Positions 27,166 through 36,918 of a stretch of 64,000 nucleotides of DNA are shown piece by piece. The translations under genes and the position numbers were made by a program. Every line of letters starts with the position of its first letter. The first letter of the stretch is position 1. The stretch covers positions 1 to 64,000 of the forward strand of contig JAGWVR010000006.1 of NCBI GenBank assembly GCA_018970785.1. The letters run 5' to 3'. The notes beneath the pieces were generated by a model. The model was not told the DNA's origin and did not search any database. It saw only the letters and a list, made by a program, of their open reading frames with translations. This DNA comes from Planctomycetota bacterium (GTDB lineage Bacteria; Planctomycetota; Planctomycetia; Pirellulales; UBA1268).

Positions 27166-29217
27166 ATGAGTCGCCCCGCCCGCCGCAGCCGGCGCCGCCC
27201 CAGCCCCCTTGGTCCGGGAGAATCGCTCGAGCCGCGGCTCGCCCTGGCCGTCTCGGTCGTGACTCCCCTTCCCGACCTCACCGTTCCCGCGACGGCGACT
27301 TCGCAGACGATCCCGCTCGCCGGCCGCTACGACGACACGGCCGTGACCGGCACCGTGGTGCGGTTCACGACCAATTCCGCAGCCCCCAACGACCGGATCT
27401 TCGTCGAACTGTTCGACCAGCCGGGCCCGGGGCGCACCCGGACCACGCCGCAGACGGTCGCCAACTTCCTCGCCTACACCGACGAGGGACGCTACGCCAA
27501 CACGATCATCCACCGCCGCGTCACCGGCTTCGTCGTCCAGGGGGGCGGCTTCACGGCGCCGACCGCCCCCTACGGTGGACCGGGGGGAGCGCCGACGGTG
27601 ATCGCCTCCAAGCCGCCGGTCGTCAACGAGCCGGGCAACACCAACGTCCGCGGCACGGTCGCGATGGCCAAACTCGGCGGGAACCCCGACAGCGCCACCA
27701 ACCAGTGGTTCTTCAACCTCGCCGACAACTCTTCGAATCTCGACAACCAGAACGGCGGGTTCACCGCCTTCGGCCGGGTCCTCGGCAACGGCATGGCGGC
27801 CGTCGACTCGCTCGCGGCCGTCCCCACGTACAACGCCTCCGGCTATTACGGCTCGTATGGCGCCGCGGTCTACCCCAACGGTGAGAACGGCGCGTTCACC
27901 GACCTGCCGCTCCGCGACGTCCCCAATCCGATTCCCAATCCGCTGGTCATCCAACCCGCGCAATTCGTCGCGTTCCCCTCGGTGAGCCGGGTCGGTGAGT
28001 TGGTCTACACGGTAACCAGCAGCAATCCGACGCTCGTGTCGGCGAGCATCGCCGACGGCGCCCTGCAGTTGACCCATGGGGCGTGGCAGTCAGGCACGGC
28101 GGTGGTCACCGTCCGGGCCACGTCGGTGCTCGACCCGACCGACTTCAAGGAGGATGAGTTCACGGTCGTCCGCCAGGCGCCGATGGCCGGCGGCCTGATC
28201 GGCCGGGCGGGGAACGAGATGTGGATCAGCCGCCGCACGGCCGCCGGAGCGACATCGACGCTCTTGGCGACGCTCGCCAGTGCCACCGTGACCGCCACGC
28301 TGACCGGCGACTTCAACGCCGACGGCCGTGAAGACACGGCGCTGCGCAACGGCAGCGGCCAGTGGCAGGTCGTCCTCACCCCGGCCAGCGGCACCGCCAA
28401 CCCGCAGACCTGGTCGACCTGGCCGACGAGCGTCAACTGGACCGACTACGTCTCCGGCGACTTCAACGGCGACGGCCGCACCGACATCGCCGCCCGCAAT
28501 CCCACCAATGGCAACTGGCGGATCGGCGTCAGCACCGGCGCCGCCTTCACCGACGGCGCCTACTGGAACTGGCCGGCAAACGTCGCCTGGACCAACGTCA
28601 TGACCGGCGACTTCACCGGCGACGGGCGAACCGACCTCCTCGGCCGCGATCCGGCCACCGGGCAGTGGCGGCTGTCGCGGTTCAACGGCTCGAGCTACGT
28701 CAGCAGCACGGTCACCACCTGGACCAACGCCGTCAGCTGGACGAACTTCGTCACCGGCGACTTCAACGGCGACAAGCGCCTCGACTTCGCGGGGCGCAAC
28801 CCCATCACCGGCAACTGGCGTCTGGCGCTGTCCACGGGCGCCGGCTTCAGCGACCTCTACCAGTGGAATTGGTCGCCGGCCGTGACCTGGATCAACGTCA
28901 TGACCGGTGATTTCGACGGCGACGGCCGGACCGACATCACCGGCCGCGACGCGCTGACCGGCACGTGGCGGGTGTCGCGGATCAGCAACGCCGTCGCCGT
29001 GAGCAGCGCCTTCGGCACCTGGGGGGCGGCCATCCCCTACGACTTTTTCGTCGTCGGCGACTTCAACGGCGACGGCCGGGCCGACATCAGCGCCCGTAAC
29101 CGCACCACCGGCACGTGGCGGGTCGGTCTCGGTGGCCCGAGCGGCTTCACCGACACCGCCTACTGGAACTGGTCGACGAACAAGAGCTGGTCGTGGGGAG
29201 CGGCGGCGCGGACCTGA
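27166..29217 (+). CDS. cyclophilin-type peptidyl-prolyl isomerase fused to FG-GAP/VCBS-like repeats, with LEPR-type N-terminus
   Basis: GESLEPRLALA N-terminus; cyclophilin TVANFLAYTDEGRYANTIIHRRVTGFVVQGGGF...TVAMAKLGGNPDSATNQWFFNLADN; six xTGDFNGDGRTDIxxR repeats. Confidence 0.9.
   Translation: MSRPARRSRRRPSPLGPGESLEPRLALAVSVVTPLPDLTVPATATSQTIPLAGRYDDTAVTGTVVRFTTNSAAPNDRIFVELFDQPGPGRTRTTPQTVANFLAYTDEGRYANTIIHRRVTGFVVQGGGFTAPTAPYGGPGGAPTVIASKPPVVNEPGNTNVRGTVAMAKLGGNPDSATNQWFFNLADNSSNLDNQNGGFTAFGRVLGNGMAAVDSLAAVPTYNASGYYGSYGAAVYPNGENGAFTDLPLRDVPNPIPNPLVIQPAQFVAFPSVSRVGELVYTVTSSNPTLVSASIADGALQLTHGAWQSGTAVVTVRATSVLDPTDFKEDEFTVVRQAPMAGGLIGRAGNEMWISRRTAAGATSTLLATLASATVTATLTGDFNADGREDTALRNGSGQWQVVLTPASGTANPQTWSTWPTSVNWTDYVSGDFNGDGRTDIAARNPTNGNWRIGVSTGAAFTDGAYWNWPANVAWTNVMTGDFTGDGRTDLLGRDPATGQWRLSRFNGSSYVSSTVTTWTNAVSWTNFVTGDFNGDKRLDFAGRNPITGNWRLALSTGAGFSDLYQWNWSPAVTWINVMTGDFDGDGRTDITGRDALTGTWRVSRISNAVAVSSAFGTWGAAIPYDFFVVGDFNGDGRADISARNRTTGTWRVGLGGPSGFTDTAYWNWSTNKSWSWGAAART
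28300..29199 (+). repeat. six tandem 150-bp (50-aa) FG-GAP-like coding repeats
   Basis: Units start LTGDFNADGR, VSGDFNGDGR, MTGDFTGDGR, VTGDFNGDKR, MTGDFDGDGR, VVGDFNGDGR; each counted as 50 residues. Confidence 0.93.
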
Positions 29218-29241
29218 GCGAGCGGGGTGCCCGCGACGCCG

Positions 29242-30138
29242 TCACTCGGCCATCAGCTTCCGTCGTGCCTCCTCGATCGCCTGCTTCTTGTCGGCCGTGA
29301 CCTCGGGCCAGGCGAGGCCGAGCTGGCCGATCGTGCCGGCGAGCACCGCAGCCACGACCGCGCGGCTGACCCACTTGCGATCGGCGGGCACGACGTACCA
29401 CGGCGCGTGCTCGGTACTCGTCGCGGCGAGCATCGCCTCGTAGGCGGCCATGTATTCGTCCCAGTGGCCGCGCTCGGCGACGTCGGACGCCGAGAATTTC
29501 CAGTGCTTGGCCGGCTCGTCGATCCGTGCCAGGAAGCGCTTCCGCTGCTCCTCCCGCGAGACGTTGAGGAAGAACTTCAGGACCACCGTGCCGTTGCGGG
29601 TGAGATGGCGCTCGAAGGCGTTGATGTCGTCGAACCGCCCCTCCCAGGTCTTCTTCTTCGCCTCGACGCCGGGGATCCGCTGGGCGGCGAGCAACTCGGG
29701 GTGGACGCGGACGATCAGGACCTCCTCGTAGTAGGAACGGTTGAAGATCCCGATCCGGCCCCGTTCCGGCAGCCGCTTCATGCAGCGCCACAGGAAGGTG
29801 TGGTCGAGCTCCTCGGCCGACGGGTGCTTGAAGCTCGTCACCTCGACCCCCTGCGGGTTGATCCCCGACATGACGTGCTTGATGACGCCGTCCTTCCCGG
29901 CGGCGTCCATCGCCTGGAAGATCGCCAGCACGCTCCAGGTGTCGGCCGCCCAGAGGAGCTCCTGCATCCGCGCCAGTTCCTCGACGTCGGCGGCGAGGAA
30001 CTGCTCGGCCTTCTCACGCCGCTTCTTCTCCGGCTCCTTCGGGTCGCCGGCCCAGGCGGGATCGTGGTCGGCGAGGCCGAACTTCCTCCCGGGGCGGACG
30101 CGGAACAGGTCGTCGATGCGTTCGAGGTCGACGGGCAT
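29242..30138 (-). CDS. ppk2: polyphosphate kinase 2 family protein
   Basis: VLAIFQAMDAAGKDGVIKHVMSGINPQGVEVTSFKHPS...WRCMKRLPERGRIGIFNRSYYEEVLIVRVHPE. Confidence 0.95.
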   Translation of the reverse strand: MPVDLERIDDLFRVRPGRKFGLADHDPAWAGDPKEPEKKRREKAEQFLAADVEELARMQELLWAADTWSVLAIFQAMDAAGKDGVIKHVMSGINPQGVEVTSFKHPSAEELDHTFLWRCMKRLPERGRIGIFNRSYYEEVLIVRVHPELLAAQRIPGVEAKKKTWEGRFDDINAFERHLTRNGTVVLKFFLNVSREEQRKRFLARIDEPAKHWKFSASDVAERGHWDEYMAAYEAMLAATSTEHAPWYVVPADRKWVSRAVVAAVLAGTIGQLGLAWPEVTADKKQAIEEARRKLMAE

Positions 30139-30153
30139 GGGAGCCTCCTGGGG

Positions 30154-31338
30154 TCAGTCGCGGGCGGCAGGGGCCCGGCGGTCGAGGTCAGCGGCGGTGA
30201 ACCGGACCGACACGATCCACGGCGGGGCATCCCTCGTCCAGTGGCCGTAGGTCGTGGCGACGACCGTGCCGTCGGGAAGCAGTTCGAGCGCCGGGTAAGC
30301 GCAGTCGGCCCCCTTGGTGTTGTCCATCAGCCGCACGCGGTACTGCCCCTCGCGGCCGGAGGCGATGTCGTCGTAGCGACCGACCCAGGCGACCCAGTCG
30401 CCGCGGGTCGGGCTGTCGAGCGTCGTGTCGCGGAAGCTGACGAGCAAGCGCCCGTCGGGCAGGTACTTCCCGACGTGCCGGTCGCCGGTGAGGGCCCCGG
30501 GCAGCTCGCGCGGGACGGTCCAGGTGCGCCCCTCGTCGCGCGAGAACATGACGTGCGAATTGGCCCGGCGGGCGTTTTCGCGGAGGAGCATCGCCAGCTC
30601 GGTGCCGTCGGGGGAGCGCACGATCCCCGGCTCGCAGAGGTGGACGTCCTGCGCGGCGTGGAGCACCTCCGGCCGCGACCAGGTCAGGCCGCCGTCGGTC
30701 GAGCGCGTGGCGAAGAGCGTGAACGTGACCGGTTTGGTGACCTGGGGCGTCGCCACGAAGAACCGGCCGTCGTCGTGGAACACCGCGAGATAGTGCCCCG
30801 GCGCGCCGCGCAGTTTTTCGACCGATGCCATCACGACGATCCCCCCCCAGTCGCCGGCCGGGGCGAGGTCCGACCAGGTCAGTCCGTCGTCGTCGCTCGT
30901 CGCCAGCCGCGCCGGGTGGAGCCCCGACCAGACGATCAGCCGGCGCTTCCCGGCGGCGTCCTCGACGCGGTGGATCGTCGGCACCTCGCGGCTGGTGGCC
31001 CACGACGCCGGCACGCGCAGCCGCTCACTCCAGGTACGGCCGCCGTCGACGGAGCGCTTGAGGACGATCGCCCCCTGACCGTGGCCTTTGGGATAGACGC
31101 AGAGGATCGTCTTGCCGTCCTCGAGGAGGACGGTCGTCGGGTGGCCGAGATACTGGCCCTCCTCACGGTCGACGACGACCTGCCGGTCGGTCTCCCCGGC
31201 GAGGTCCACAAGCGGGATCGAGTAGCCGCGCGGCGGTCGGGCGAGCTCCTGACCGACCATGGTCGCGGTGGGGAGCCCGACGACGAGCAGCAGCGCGGCC
31301 GGCACTGCACGGAACGGACGAGTGCGGAGTACAGGCAT
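30154..31338 (-). CDS. secreted sialidase/BNR-repeat family protein
   Basis: Signal peptide (MPVLRTRPFRAVPAALLLVVGLPTA); Asp-box-like SVDGGRTWSE, SDDDGLTWSD, STDGGLTWSR, SRDEGRTWTV. Confidence 0.87.
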   Translation of the reverse strand: MPVLRTRPFRAVPAALLLVVGLPTATMVGQELARPPRGYSIPLVDLAGETDRQVVVDREEGQYLGHPTTVLLEDGKTILCVYPKGHGQGAIVLKRSVDGGRTWSERLRVPASWATSREVPTIHRVEDAAGKRRLIVWSGLHPARLATSDDDGLTWSDLAPAGDWGGIVVMASVEKLRGAPGHYLAVFHDDGRFFVATPQVTKPVTFTLFATRSTDGGLTWSRPEVLHAAQDVHLCEPGIVRSPDGTELAMLLRENARRANSHVMFSRDEGRTWTVPRELPGALTGDRHVGKYLPDGRLLVSFRDTTLDSPTRGDWVAWVGRYDDIASGREGQYRVRLMDNTKGADCAYPALELLPDGTVVATTYGHWTRDAPPWIVSVRFTAADLDRRAPAARD

Positions 31339-31639
31339 CGAGGCTCTCTGGAATCCGGGTGACACCGCCTGTCACTCTACCGGTGTGATCGGTCTGGTAT
31401 CGCTGCGGGAATTCGTCACCGAGCGGCGCTGTCGGTACCGACTGGTGATCACCAACGACAGCGAACCGCGGCGGCTCGACGAAGCCATCGTCGCCGTGCC
31501 GTTCTCACACCTCTGACCGGCAGCCGAGCCGGCACACTACCCGGCACAGTCAGCGTCCGCCGGAGGCCTTCTGGAGCCTTCACGGCGGGAGACGGAGACG
31601 CGTTTTCCTCGGGAAAACGCGAAAAACGCGGGAACCGAG

Positions 31640-31713
<74 letters not shown>

Positions 31714-31786
31714 GTGGACCAAAAGTCTACCAGCCTGCAAAACGGCTCACCACCTCCCCGCGACACCCGCCCACCACTGGCGACCG

Positions 31787-32773
31787 TCAGGCCGAGCGGC
31801 GAAGCGGCTGCGCCGTCACAGGCGCTCCATCGGCCCGGCCCCCGATCGGGATCGTCGCCGGGGCGGTCGCCTGGGCTTCGGCGACAAGGGACTCCAGGTG
31901 CCTGTGGCGCGCCCTGTAGCCCCACGGCGTGCCCGCCGCGACCAGCCGGCCGAGGAGCATCGGCACCGTTCCCAGAGGGGCCGTCGCCACCGTGTGCCGG
32001 AGGACCTCCCAGGCATGGGCGGCGTGGGCGGTGATGCCCCCGCCCCCGACCCGCGAGCGCCAGAAAAGCCGCTCGGCGTGGAGGCCTTGGACGAACGCCG
32101 GAACGCGCGCCGCCGGCAGGACGGGCGCGAGAACTTGGCTGGCAGGTTCGATGGCCGTCGTCGCACCGGCGCGCGACAAGGCCACCGCGAGATCGGCGTC
32201 GGCCACGGTGGCACATGCCGCGGCGAAGCCCGGGCCGCCGCGCGACAGCACGTCCCGCGACCAGAACCCTGCTTCGAGGACCGGACCGACCGGCGACCGG
32301 ACCGGCACCGCCGGCGCCTCGACGGCCCCGCGCCGCGGCACGATCGCCACGCGCCGGCCGCCCGCCGTGACACGCAGGCCGGCACCGACGATCCGGGTGC
32401 GGTCCTGCTCCGCCACCGTCACCGGGATCACCGCGTCGGCCTCGCCGGCGACGATCCGCTCCACCGCGGCGTCGGTCCATCCCGGGGTGGCGCGCCACCC
32501 GGCGGCGAGGACGTGGATCACCGTCCCGGTCGCCGCGCCGAGGGCGCCGTTCACGCAGCCGACGAGCCCGCCGCGCCGCGGTGTGGCGACGAACGTCACC
32601 TCCTCCGCGATCTGCCAGGGATCGGCGTAGTCGCAGCCCAGGCCGACGATCACCTCGGTGTCGGCAGGACGGTTTTCCAGCACGCTGACGAGCGTCTCCT
32701 CCAGTGCGGCGGTGTCGCCGGTCACAGGTATGACGATCGACAGCCTGCGCCCCGTGCAGGCGCGCGGCATCAT
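31787..32773 (-). CDS. glycosyltransferase family 2-like protein
   Basis: RLSIVIPVTGDTAALEETLVSVLENRPADTEVIVGLG...RGGLVGCVNGALGAATGTVIHVL. Confidence 0.77.
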   Translation of the reverse strand: MMPRACTGRRLSIVIPVTGDTAALEETLVSVLENRPADTEVIVGLGCDYADPWQIAEEVTFVATPRRGGLVGCVNGALGAATGTVIHVLAAGWRATPGWTDAAVERIVAGEADAVIPVTVAEQDRTRIVGAGLRVTAGGRRVAIVPRRGAVEAPAVPVRSPVGPVLEAGFWSRDVLSRGGPGFAAACATVADADLAVALSRAGATTAIEPASQVLAPVLPAARVPAFVQGLHAERLFWRSRVGGGGITAHAAHAWEVLRHTVATAPLGTVPMLLGRLVAAGTPWGYRARHRHLESLVAEAQATAPATIPIGGRADGAPVTAQPLRRSA

Positions 32774-32840
32774 CCAGGCCCCCCGATCCCGGAACCCCCC
32801 CGAGCCCCTCCGCCGGGCCAGACGCCCGGCCCACGCCGCG

Positions 32841-33110
32841 TCAGGCGGCGACGCGCTGCGGCTGCAATTCGGTGAACAGGTTCACCGTCTGCAGCATCTC
32901 TCCTCCCGCGTCGTAGAACTGCAGGACGCCGACGTCGATCAGCCACATCGCGAACATTTCCGAAGCCCGGTAGCAGCGGGCCACGCAGCGGCCGCGGTCG
33001 ATGCGGATGTTTTCCTCGACCTCGGCGGCTTCGACGGCGTCGATGCCCATGTCGAGGAAGTACCTGACGACGAGCTGACGCACGTCGGCGGCATGCATGT
33101 GCAGACGCAT
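32841..33110 (-). CDS. small hypothetical protein
   Basis: 89 aa from ATG 33110: MRLHMHAADVRQLVVRYFLDMGIDAVEAAEVEENIRIDRGRCVARCYRASEMFAMWLIDVGVLQFYDAGGEML. Confidence 0.68.
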   Translation of the reverse strand: MRLHMHAADVRQLVVRYFLDMGIDAVEAAEVEENIRIDRGRCVARCYRASEMFAMWLIDVGVLQFYDAGGEMLQTVNLFTELQPQRVAA

Positions 33111-33346
33111 GGACGCAACCTCCTGTCGCGGTCTCTCGAACGACGTCCTGTCGATCGGGGGCGGGGACCCTACCGGGAATCGGCCCTCGGCAGAAGGTGG
33201 ATTTCCGGTGCCCGTTCCGCCCGCCCTCCGGCCATGGAGAGAATCGTCATCGCGACCCCGAGCGGATGATGTTGTCTTTTCGGAGACTGGGCAGGCGGCG
33301 CCAGACGCCAGGTCTGCCCCATTTGCCCACCCGCCCCGACCGGCAC

Positions 33347-34114
33347 TCACTGCCGCTCCGTCCAGGCGACCGTCGCGTACCGCTCGGTGACGAGTCGGTC
33401 GACGGCAGCCACCGGCCAGTCCGTCCGGTGCGACCGGGCGTGGAACGCGGCGCGGACGGCGTCCTCGAGGGCCTCGCGCGGCTGGGGCAGGGAGGCGACG
33501 AATTCGCCATGCGGTCGCCCGGCACGGTAGCCCGGCTCACGAGGCGGGTGGCGGAGGAGGCGGGCGAGGAGATCGAGGTCGAGCCCGTGGAGCAGCGTGC
33601 CGTGGTAGAGCACCGCCTGGCGGCGGATCCGCAGGGCGTTGCCGCCGACCTTGCGGCGCCCGACGGGCCCGGCGATCGACAGATCACAGCTGCCGGACAC
33701 CTCGACCGACCGGCGATCGGGTCCGAGCGCCGACAGCATCGCCGCCAGCGGGGTGAGGATGCCGCGGTGCAGCGCTTCGACCGGCGGCACACCGGCCGGG
33801 CAGGGCATCACCACGCTCCAGGCCAAACAACCCGGGCCGAGGAGGACGGTGAGCCCGCCGCTGGGGCGGCGGAGGATGGCGACACCTGCCGTGGCGCAGG
33901 CCTGGCGATCGACCTCATCGTCGATCCGGCTCGACGATCCGACCACCACCGTCGGCCGGTCGGCCGCCCAGCAGCGCACGACCGGCCGCGGCAGGAGCCC
34001 GTCGTTGGCTGCTGCCAGCAGTGCGTCGTCAAGGGCCAGCTGGCCGGAGACCTCCGCCGGGCCTCCGGAGAGCCAGTCGGCGACGTGCTCGGCGGAGGGA
34101 AAGGGCGCGGCCAT
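33347..34114 (-). CDS. lipoate-protein ligase A / biotin-lipoyl ligase family protein
   Basis: NDGLLPRPVVRCWAADRPTVVVGSSSRIDDEVD...VAILRRPSGGLTVLLGPGCLAWSVV...GSCDLSIAGPVGRRKVGGNALRIRRQAVLYHGTLLH. Confidence 0.85.
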   Translation of the reverse strand: MAAPFPSAEHVADWLSGGPAEVSGQLALDDALLAAANDGLLPRPVVRCWAADRPTVVVGSSSRIDDEVDRQACATAGVAILRRPSGGLTVLLGPGCLAWSVVMPCPAGVPPVEALHRGILTPLAAMLSALGPDRRSVEVSGSCDLSIAGPVGRRKVGGNALRIRRQAVLYHGTLLHGLDLDLLARLLRHPPREPGYRAGRPHGEFVASLPQPREALEDAVRAAFHARSHRTDWPVAAVDRLVTERYATVAWTERQ

Positions 34115-34191
34115 GGTGGCTTGCCGGTGGGGCGCGGGGGAAAAACCGGTCTGGGGCGGACTTTTGCGCCGCGCCGCCTACACTGCCGGGT

Positions 34192-35196
34192 ATGAGCGAC
34201 AAACCCTCCCGACCGCTGGCCGCCGACGACCTGCTTCCGCCCGTCGAGCCTCCCAGCGCCGCGTTCCTCGTGCAGCTGTTCCTCGTGCCGGGGGTGATCG
34301 TCGCCATCATCGTCTGCGTCTGGCTCGCGTTCCACTGGCTGGCACATCTCGGCAACGATCCCCAGGCGTACGTCCGCACGCTCCGCCGGCCCAACGAGGG
34401 GCGTTGGCAGGCGGCGCTGAACCTCGCCAACGACATCCGCGGGCCGCGCGGCGACGTCCTCAAGCGCGATGCGGCGCTGGCGACCGAACTGGGGCGGATC
34501 CTCGAAGACGAGGTCGCCAGCGGGCGGACCGGCGAGCAGACCGAGATGCTCGAGCTGTACCTCTGCCGGGCACTCGGCGAGTTCGCGATTCCCGAGGCCG
34601 TCGATCCCCTCGTCGCGCAGGCCCGTGACGTCGCCGCGCCGAAGCGGGCCCGCGCCGCCGTCGAGGCGCTGTCGGTGCTCACCGCCAACCTCGCTGCCGC
34701 CGGCACCCGGTGGGACGAGGGGCGCGTGGCCGAGGCGGTGATCGCCGCGTCGCGATCCTCCGACCGCGCCCTGACGTCTGCGGCCGCGTTCACGCTCGGC
34801 GTCGTCGGCGGCCCCGGGGCCACCGAGCGGCTCCTCGAACTGGTCACCGATGCCGACGACGACGTCCGCGCCAACGCGGCCGTCGGGCTCGCCCGTCTGG
34901 GGCGCAGCGAAGCCTACCCGACGCTCGCCGAATTCCTCGCCCTCCCCGACGTCGCCGCTGCCGCGGGCGACACCGAGGCGCTGTCGGCCCGCTACAAGCG
35001 GGCGCTGGTGGTGGTCAACGCGCTGCGGGCCACAGCCCTGCTCGTCGATGCCGGGGCCGAAGAACCGCCGGCCGAGGTGATCCGGCTCGTCGACGCCCTG
35101 GTGTCGGATCCGATCGCCGACGTCCGCACGGCCGCGGCGGCCGTCGTGCAAAAACTACGACGCGTCGGGACGGCGCCCTCCGCCGGACGCGGCTGA
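34192..35196 (+). CDS. membrane-anchored HEAT-repeat protein
   Basis: TM segment VQLFLVPGVIVAIIVCVWLAF; alpha-solenoid-like DRALTSAAAFTLGVVGGPGATERLLELVTDADDDVRANAAVGLARLG. Confidence 0.8.
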   Translation: MSDKPSRPLAADDLLPPVEPPSAAFLVQLFLVPGVIVAIIVCVWLAFHWLAHLGNDPQAYVRTLRRPNEGRWQAALNLANDIRGPRGDVLKRDAALATELGRILEDEVASGRTGEQTEMLELYLCRALGEFAIPEAVDPLVAQARDVAAPKRARAAVEALSVLTANLAAAGTRWDEGRVAEAVIAASRSSDRALTSAAAFTLGVVGGPGATERLLELVTDADDDVRANAAVGLARLGRSEAYPTLAEFLALPDVAAAAGDTEALSARYKRALVVVNALRATALLVDAGAEEPPAEVIRLVDALVSDPIADVRTAAAAVVQKLRRVGTAPSAGRG

Positions 35197-35205
35197 CCGG
35201 CCGGC

Positions 35206-36123
35206 TCAGGCGTCGAGGAATTCGTCGAGGGCCTCGCGGAGCAGGTCGGTGTCGGTTGCCCGGCCGGTCCAGGCCTGGAAGTCGATCGCCGTCCGATGGC
35301 AGTGGACCTCGAGGCCGTCGATCAGGCACGCTCCGGCACGGGCGGCACCCTGGGCGAACGCCGACGGCGTCGCACCGAGCGCCGTGTCGACGACCACCAG
35401 ATCGCCACGCAGCGCCCGCAGGTCGAGTCCCTTGCGCACGCCGCTCTCGGGCAGCGCCGCGACCACGATCCTCGTGCGGTCCGGGATCTCGAGGACCTGC
35501 CCCCACGGCACGACGTCGGCCGCGGCCCGGCCGAGCCCGGCGACGTCGCCGACGAGCGCCTCGGCCCGCGCGGCCGTGCGGTTGGTGACGAGGATCTCGC
35601 GGGCTCCGGCGAGCGCCAATTCCAATGCCGTGGCCCGGGCGACCGCCCCGGCGCCGACCACGAGCACGTGCGCGTCACCGACGTCGGCGTGCATTCGCAG
35701 CGCCGACAGGATGGCGCGGCCGTCGGTCATGTGGCCGACGAGGGCGCCGGCCGGTTCGGCAGCGACGAGGCTGACCGCGCCGGCGAACGTCGCCGCCGGC
35801 GACAGGTGCCCGACCAGCGGCACCGCGGCGTGGCGGAGCGGGCCGTCGAGGATGCAGCCCCGGAAGCCGAGTGCGGAGACGCCGGCCAGGGCCTCGGCGA
35901 GGCGCTCGGGGGCGACGTCGAGCGACAGGAAGCGCCAATCGAGACCGGCCGCGGCGAACGCGCGTTCGAACAGGTACTGCGCGGGGTTGCCGGCGGCCGG
36001 GCAGCCGAGCAGCGAGACGACATCCTGCAGGGCTGTGCTGGCGGCGGTGGTCATGGCGAGGATTCCGTATCCCGCCATGAAAGCATGCCGTCGCAGCGAC
36101 GGAAAGGGGACCGCCACGGGCAC
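35206..36123 (-). CDS. shikimate dehydrogenase-like protein (AroE family, divergent active site)
   Basis: Rossmann DAHVLVVGAGAVARATALELALAGAREILVTNRTAARAEALV; catalytic Lys/Asn positions look substituted (see findings); starts at 36051 or 36078 are also possible. Confidence 0.75.
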   Translation of the reverse strand: MPVAVPFPSLRRHAFMAGYGILAMTTAASTALQDVVSLLGCPAAGNPAQYLFERAFAAAGLDWRFLSLDVAPERLAEALAGVSALGFRGCILDGPLRHAAVPLVGHLSPAATFAGAVSLVAAEPAGALVGHMTDGRAILSALRMHADVGDAHVLVVGAGAVARATALELALAGAREILVTNRTAARAEALVGDVAGLGRAAADVVPWGQVLEIPDRTRIVVAALPESGVRKGLDLRALRGDLVVVDTALGATPSAFAQGAARAGACLIDGLEVHCHRTAIDFQAWTGRATDTDLLREALDEFLDA

Positions 36124-36149
36124 CGCCGCCGGCCGGGCCGGAAGATGCC

Positions 36150-36713
36150 TCAGACGACCTGTTTGGTCGCCTCGAGAAACAGCGGATCGGCGCGGATCGG
36201 GTCGAAATCACGCTCCCGGGCGGTGAGCGTGCGGTAATGGCTCTCGCGGGAGATCGCGCTTGCAAGGTGCTCGACCGCCCCCTTCGCATCCCCCGACAGC
36301 GACAGGTAGCAGGCAAGATTGTAGTGGAGGAGGGGCTCGTCGGGTGATGCCTCGAGCGCCTGGCGGAGGGCCCCGATCGCCGTGTCGAGCCGCCCGAGCC
36401 GCTTGTGGCACCAGCCGAGACCGACCCAGGCGGCGACCGCGTCGCGATCGCGGTGGACGACCGTGTCAAACGCCACGATCGCCTCCTCCAGCCTCCCCAG
36501 GGCGCGGAGCGCCTCGCCGCGCAGCAGGGCGGCGAACACCGAGTCGCGGGTGTCGCTGCCGAGCCGATCGAGGCGGTCGAGCACCGAGGCGAGGAGCCGG
36601 CGGACCGCCGGCGCGGGGGGCGTGTCACCCTGGAGAAGGCCCTCGGCCAGTTCGATCGCCCCGGCTGCCTCCTTGAGCGAGAAGGCGTCGCGGAGGGTGT
36701 GCAGGTCTTCCAT
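36150..36713 (-). CDS. tetratricopeptide-repeat protein
   Basis: From ATG 36713: ...RGEALRALGRLEEAIVAFDTVVHRDRDAVAAWVGLGWCHKRLGRLDTAIGALRQALEASPDEPLLHYNLACYLSLSGD. Confidence 0.87.
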   Translation of the reverse strand: MEDLHTLRDAFSLKEAAGAIELAEGLLQGDTPPAPAVRRLLASVLDRLDRLGSDTRDSVFAALLRGEALRALGRLEEAIVAFDTVVHRDRDAVAAWVGLGWCHKRLGRLDTAIGALRQALEASPDEPLLHYNLACYLSLSGDAKGAVEHLASAISRESHYRTLTARERDFDPIRADPLFLEATKQVV

Positions 36714-36918
36714 GGCGGCACCTTGGACGCGGGGCGCGGCGGGCCTGGGGGCCACGAAAAAGTTATACGCAGCCCGCCGGCACGGGGATCGAGGGTCGAG
36801 CCGCAGCCTGTTTTTTCCGCCGCCGTCACGAAAACACGCCGTCGACGCCACTCCTTTCCAGACGGCGGCGTCGTGCGGGCCCGCCACCGTGGCGAATGCG
36901 AACGACAGGGGGGGGGCG

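Noticed and set aside
26771-27169. 132-aa ORF in the 26.8-27.1 kb gap
   Set aside because: Covers the palindrome cluster, Arg/Pro-rich, no homology signal by eye; more likely non-coding
28300-29199. Possible CRISPR-like or minisatellite repeat
   Set aside because: The 150-bp periodicity is coding, in frame, and corresponds to FG-GAP-like protein repeats; no identical short repeats with unique spacers
31259-31516. 85-aa plus-strand ORF with the tail RYRLVITNDSEPRRLDEAIVAVPFSHL
   Set aside because: Overlaps the sialidase start region antisense; no recognisable family; insufficient support
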